A stretch of DNA of 64,000 bases from assembly GCA_022829145.1 (NCBI GenBank), contig CM040758.1:21902075-21966074 (forward strand). Direction: 5' to 3'. Below, in pieces: positions 60,840 through 64,000 of the stretch (within the stretch, counting starts at the first letter, position 1; the number at the start of each line of letters is the position of its first letter). Position numbers and translations under genes: made by a program. Below the pieces are notes generated by a model that was given only the letters and a program-made list of their open reading frames with translations, was not told the origin of the DNA and did not search any database. The stretch is from Albula goreensis. Lineage: Eukaryota > Chordata > Actinopteri > Albuliformes > Albulidae.

Positions 60840-62542
60840 TCTCACTGTTCGGTACATGGATTGTGCAGACAGCTGCGTTTGCCTAAATCTCAAGTTCATC
60901 CTCCACTGCAGTAGGGGCAAGGCAGCAGACAGAATCACCGTCCAGGGGGGTCAGATATGTTCAACAGCATAAAATTGTTTTGATTTTACATTTAGAGTGC
61001 CTTATATTGAATGCCTGTTTTTTATATAAAGTTCCTTTAAAGGTTTGTGTATTATATGTGTATATTTCTTTTTACCTGAAGTATTCATTTTTAGTATGTT
61101 ATTTGAAATTATATATATATGCAAATAAGGCTGGCGTAATGATCCTGGTGTTGATCTTGTGTTGTCTTGGCAGAACATTGAAAGGCCAGTTAACATTAAG
61201 AGAAACAACAACCAAACAGGAGGATTTTGTGGATCTGGAACTGATCTCTGAGTATATCCCCAAACCCTAGTCATATTTTGGGTTTTTCATATTTAAGGCT
61301 TTTTTCGTTTTATAACCTTATAGTATTAGCACTTTTAAAAGCGCAGAGTTGACATAAAGTGGTATTATGTTGTCCATTGGCATGGTGCAGGTGTAGGGAA
61401 AGTGCAGATGGAAATAGCGGAGCGTTAGATGATAGTGTTGTGAGAGTGTTCCCTGATGAATAGGATTCACATCAGTGTGGAGTTAAACACACTTTGGCGG
61501 TTGGAAGACCAAACGGTGGCATTGAGAAGCACTTTCCTCCATACTCTTCAAGCTGACAGGGGTCTTAGGGATGACTGAGGCATGCTACGGTTGATGAAAG
61601 ATGCCACTCACGTACCTTTTGCACAAAGACATGAACCAGCTGGAGTGAAGGAATGGCAGGAACAGGTTAGGGCTCAACACCCCCCCTCCCCCACTCCCCC
61701 ACCTCCACCCAACCTCCCCCTTCCGACAATCGAAACAATTCCCCTACACCATACGTCTGCGATTTCTTCACAGTTCCCAGCTTTTTTCTCATTCTTTTTT
61801 TTAACACAGATACATTGAGTCTGTACTCCTCTGAGTCTACCCTTACTTGCTTTCATGGGGCTTTATGGATGTGCATTCCAGTCTCTTTCTTTCCCTTTCC
61901 CTGACTGCTCAACCATTTTATCACAGTGACTTAATTGACCACAAATGCATTTTTCTCCCAACTCTTTCTTTCATCCTTGTCATAAGTGTAACCAGTAAGG
62001 TGCTATGATTTAGTCTTATTCAGGTGTAGATGTCATGTATCATTCTTGTGCTCTATTCTCTTCAGCATTCAGTGCACAGTTTGTACTGACCCTCCATCTT
62101 TATTTCATCTCCATATTTTTTTTTTTTTATATGCATGTGTAAAACGTTGCAGATGGCCGTCAGAGGCCCTTTAGGAAGAATTGCACTTTCTATATCTTTG
62201 TACTATGCACTGCCCTATTGATTCTAAACCCAATAATGTTACTTGAACCCATCTGTAAGAATTTACTTAATGCTCACTTTGTGTGTATGTAAATAACACA
62301 GAAAAATATAGCTTAAAAAAAAAGACAAAAAAAGAGTTTGTGTCAAAAAGAGCATCCATTCTGGTGGCATGGTACTCCAGCAGACAAACAGGTCCTGTCA
62401 TTACCATCTGTTTACGTGGCTTTGCCGATCAGGCTCGGAGTGTCATTGCGGAACGTAAACGTCGTGTTTTCTGCTCTCTATCTCATCTGGATGCGTCGAC
62501 CGAAAGTAATAAATTGTAAAGAAAAAAATTTTAAAAACTACC

Positions 62543-62548
62543 AATAAA
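62543..62548 (+). terminator. ptprd: poly-A signal (distal)
   Basis: AATAAA followed within 60 nt by a T-rich tract (GTTTTTTTGTTTTCTTTTC). Another AATAAA is at 62744-62749, either of which could end the long 3'UTR. Confidence 0.5.
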
Positions 62549-62770
62549 AAAAGGCTTGTTAAAAGAATCAATTACCTCTGATCAGTAGTTAACGTAAATG
62601 TTTTTTTGTTTTCTTTTCTTTTTTTTTCCAGACTGAAAGGCGTGCTTTTTATTTTCTTACTTAGGTTACATTGGTGGCGAAAGAAGTCTGTATAAAAATC
62701 AGTTCTTTGCTGACACAAGTTCCATTTGTTACAAATGAATTCTAATAAAAAATGTCAGTGTTATGCACTA

Positions 62771-64000
62771 TAGTCTTGCTTATTTTTCCCATCTCACATT
62801 GACTTTGAGAGACCGATGAGGCCATTTAACCTCTCACGCAAAGCGCCAGACACAAAATCCATACTCTTCATGCTGAAAGAAAAATGGGCTTTCATAGAGC
62901 TTAATACATTTTTCTTGCAGGCTTTATATGTGTTAACCATATCGCTGCTGTGCGACTCTGAAATTATTGTCAACAATCCATGTTGCATGGTTGTGACCTA
63001 GATCAGTCTGGAAAGTCCCTGGAAACACGAGTCAGTGAAGTACTTTATGTACTAGATAAGGAACACCTACCCTATTCCTGTCCAGCTTTGTTGGAAATGT
63101 ATCCACAAGTTTTTCTACACAGGAAGTGTTTTGTGTGCATGTGACTTGGGCCTCCATGATGCTGTATCCAAGGATCCACTGCTGGGTACAGGGTGGCTCA
63201 CTTTTTTTCCTATCCAGACAGAAGAGAGAGAGAGTGAAATCAATTAAGCAAATAATTATTATTGCAAGTATTCAAATTTAGGGTTGGTCATGGTTCTCAG
63301 GAAGAGCTGATGTGTGTTAATGGGATGTGTTATACAGTATAGCTGCCCCATAAGGAGACTCTTCAGAGATTAGTCCTTCCTTTTTTGACTGTGTCAGTAA
63401 TCGGTCATTCCTTTGATTTTATGGACCATACTAAGGTAACCAGTCACATGCATTTGTATTATTTTCCATGATTTTTTGCTTATGTATTGGTTTCAGTTCA
63501 CATATAATCACGGACTATATATTGGTGATTGTGCTGTACTTACATTTTATGTAAATTGTAAGCTTAAATAATTTTTAATTTTTTGGCATAATGTTGTTTT
63601 TTTCATGTACCATTTGTATCATCATGTGCCAATAATTTCAGTCCTCAGTGAATTAAGGCTAGTCCATTGAAAAGGATATTCTGACCCACTGTATGCTGTA
63701 GCTCTTCATCTGACAGCAATGTTCCCGAAGATGCCCTTTTAGAACTTGCTGATCCCTGACGTAGGCATATAAAATCAAACTTAACTTCATCCATTCACAA
63801 TGAAAACTATTTATTATACAACATGTAAGTGTCCAGACCTTGGGAAATAATTTATGAACAAGGATAAGACTATTTATATCATAACATGGTAGGAACTATG
63901 AAAACATGCCAGGAAACTATTCCCAAAACTCCGGGGCCGTTTATTGAAAGCTGTGGAACGTTTTGCTTCACCGTGAATTATTCCATGCAGATATTGCTTA
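62771..64000. other. downstream sequence, no gene seen
   Basis: About 1.2 kb of AT-rich sequence with no recognisable exon, RNA gene or repeat. It may be distal 3'UTR or intergenic. Confidence 0.5.

Larger units (their letters stand above)
59352..62770 (+). other. ptprd: 3' untranslated region and possible poly-A sites
   Basis: AT-rich sequence after the stop with A and T runs (59660-59678, 60308-60329). The first strong signal, AATAAA at 60706-60711, is followed by GT-rich sequence; later ones at 62509, 62543 and 62744 would give a 3.2-3.4-kb UTR. A TGTAAATA Pumilio-type motif is at 62288-62295. The true end is not fixed by sequence alone. Confidence 0.65.

Overview
The window is a piece of a vertebrate, most likely ray-finned fish, chromosome. 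It carries the 3' three quarters of one gene on the + strand: a LAR-family (type IIa) receptor protein tyrosine phosphatase. The best match is ptprd (PTP-delta). Signatures that favour delta over sigma or LAR are [17 protein letters not shown] after the membrane segment, [13 protein letters not shown] before it, and [17 protein letters not shown] in catalytic domain D1. I identified these from family knowledge, not from a search. The fish call rests on compact AT-rich introns (about 58 kb from Ig2 to the stop), on a MITE whose ends resemble repeats common in teleosts, and on dinucleotide repeats. I cannot tell ptprda from ptprdb.

Layout: 1-1271 is upstream intron; the signal peptide and Ig1 exons lie outside the window. 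Exons for Ig2 and Ig3 lie at 1272-9240, with two microexons between them: an 18-nt meA-type exon coding GGTPIR and a 12-nt meB exon coding ELRE. All eight fibronectin III repeats lie at 9904-21001, including a 27-nt microexon in FN5. The membrane-proximal region with a furin-type RVRR site and the transmembrane helix lie at 25989-26780. The juxtamembrane region lies at 28616-33675, with a 12-nt microexon and a 42-nt optional exon. Active phosphatase domain D1 lies at 33578-52593 and pseudophosphatase-like D2 at 54337-59351, ending with TAA. A 3'UTR of about 1.4-3.4 kb follows, then apparently gene-free sequence. In total 33 exons are placed, all with GT-AG introns and matching phases. They code for about 1,812 residues if every optional exon is included.

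The product is a synaptic adhesion receptor. The Ig domains, tuned by meA and meB, choose postsynaptic partners (IL1RAPL1, IL-1RAcP, Slitrks, SALMs), and D1/D2 signal inside the axon. Non-coding content is mostly ordinary intron, with a TTAA-flanked foldback MITE, a tRNA-type SINE relic, a 131-bp foldback, microsatellites, and a CpG-dense patch in the largest intron. I saw no second protein gene, tRNA, rRNA, CRISPR array or clearly new system. The most interesting content is the complete microexon splicing code of the receptor, since these exons are too short for ordinary gene finding.
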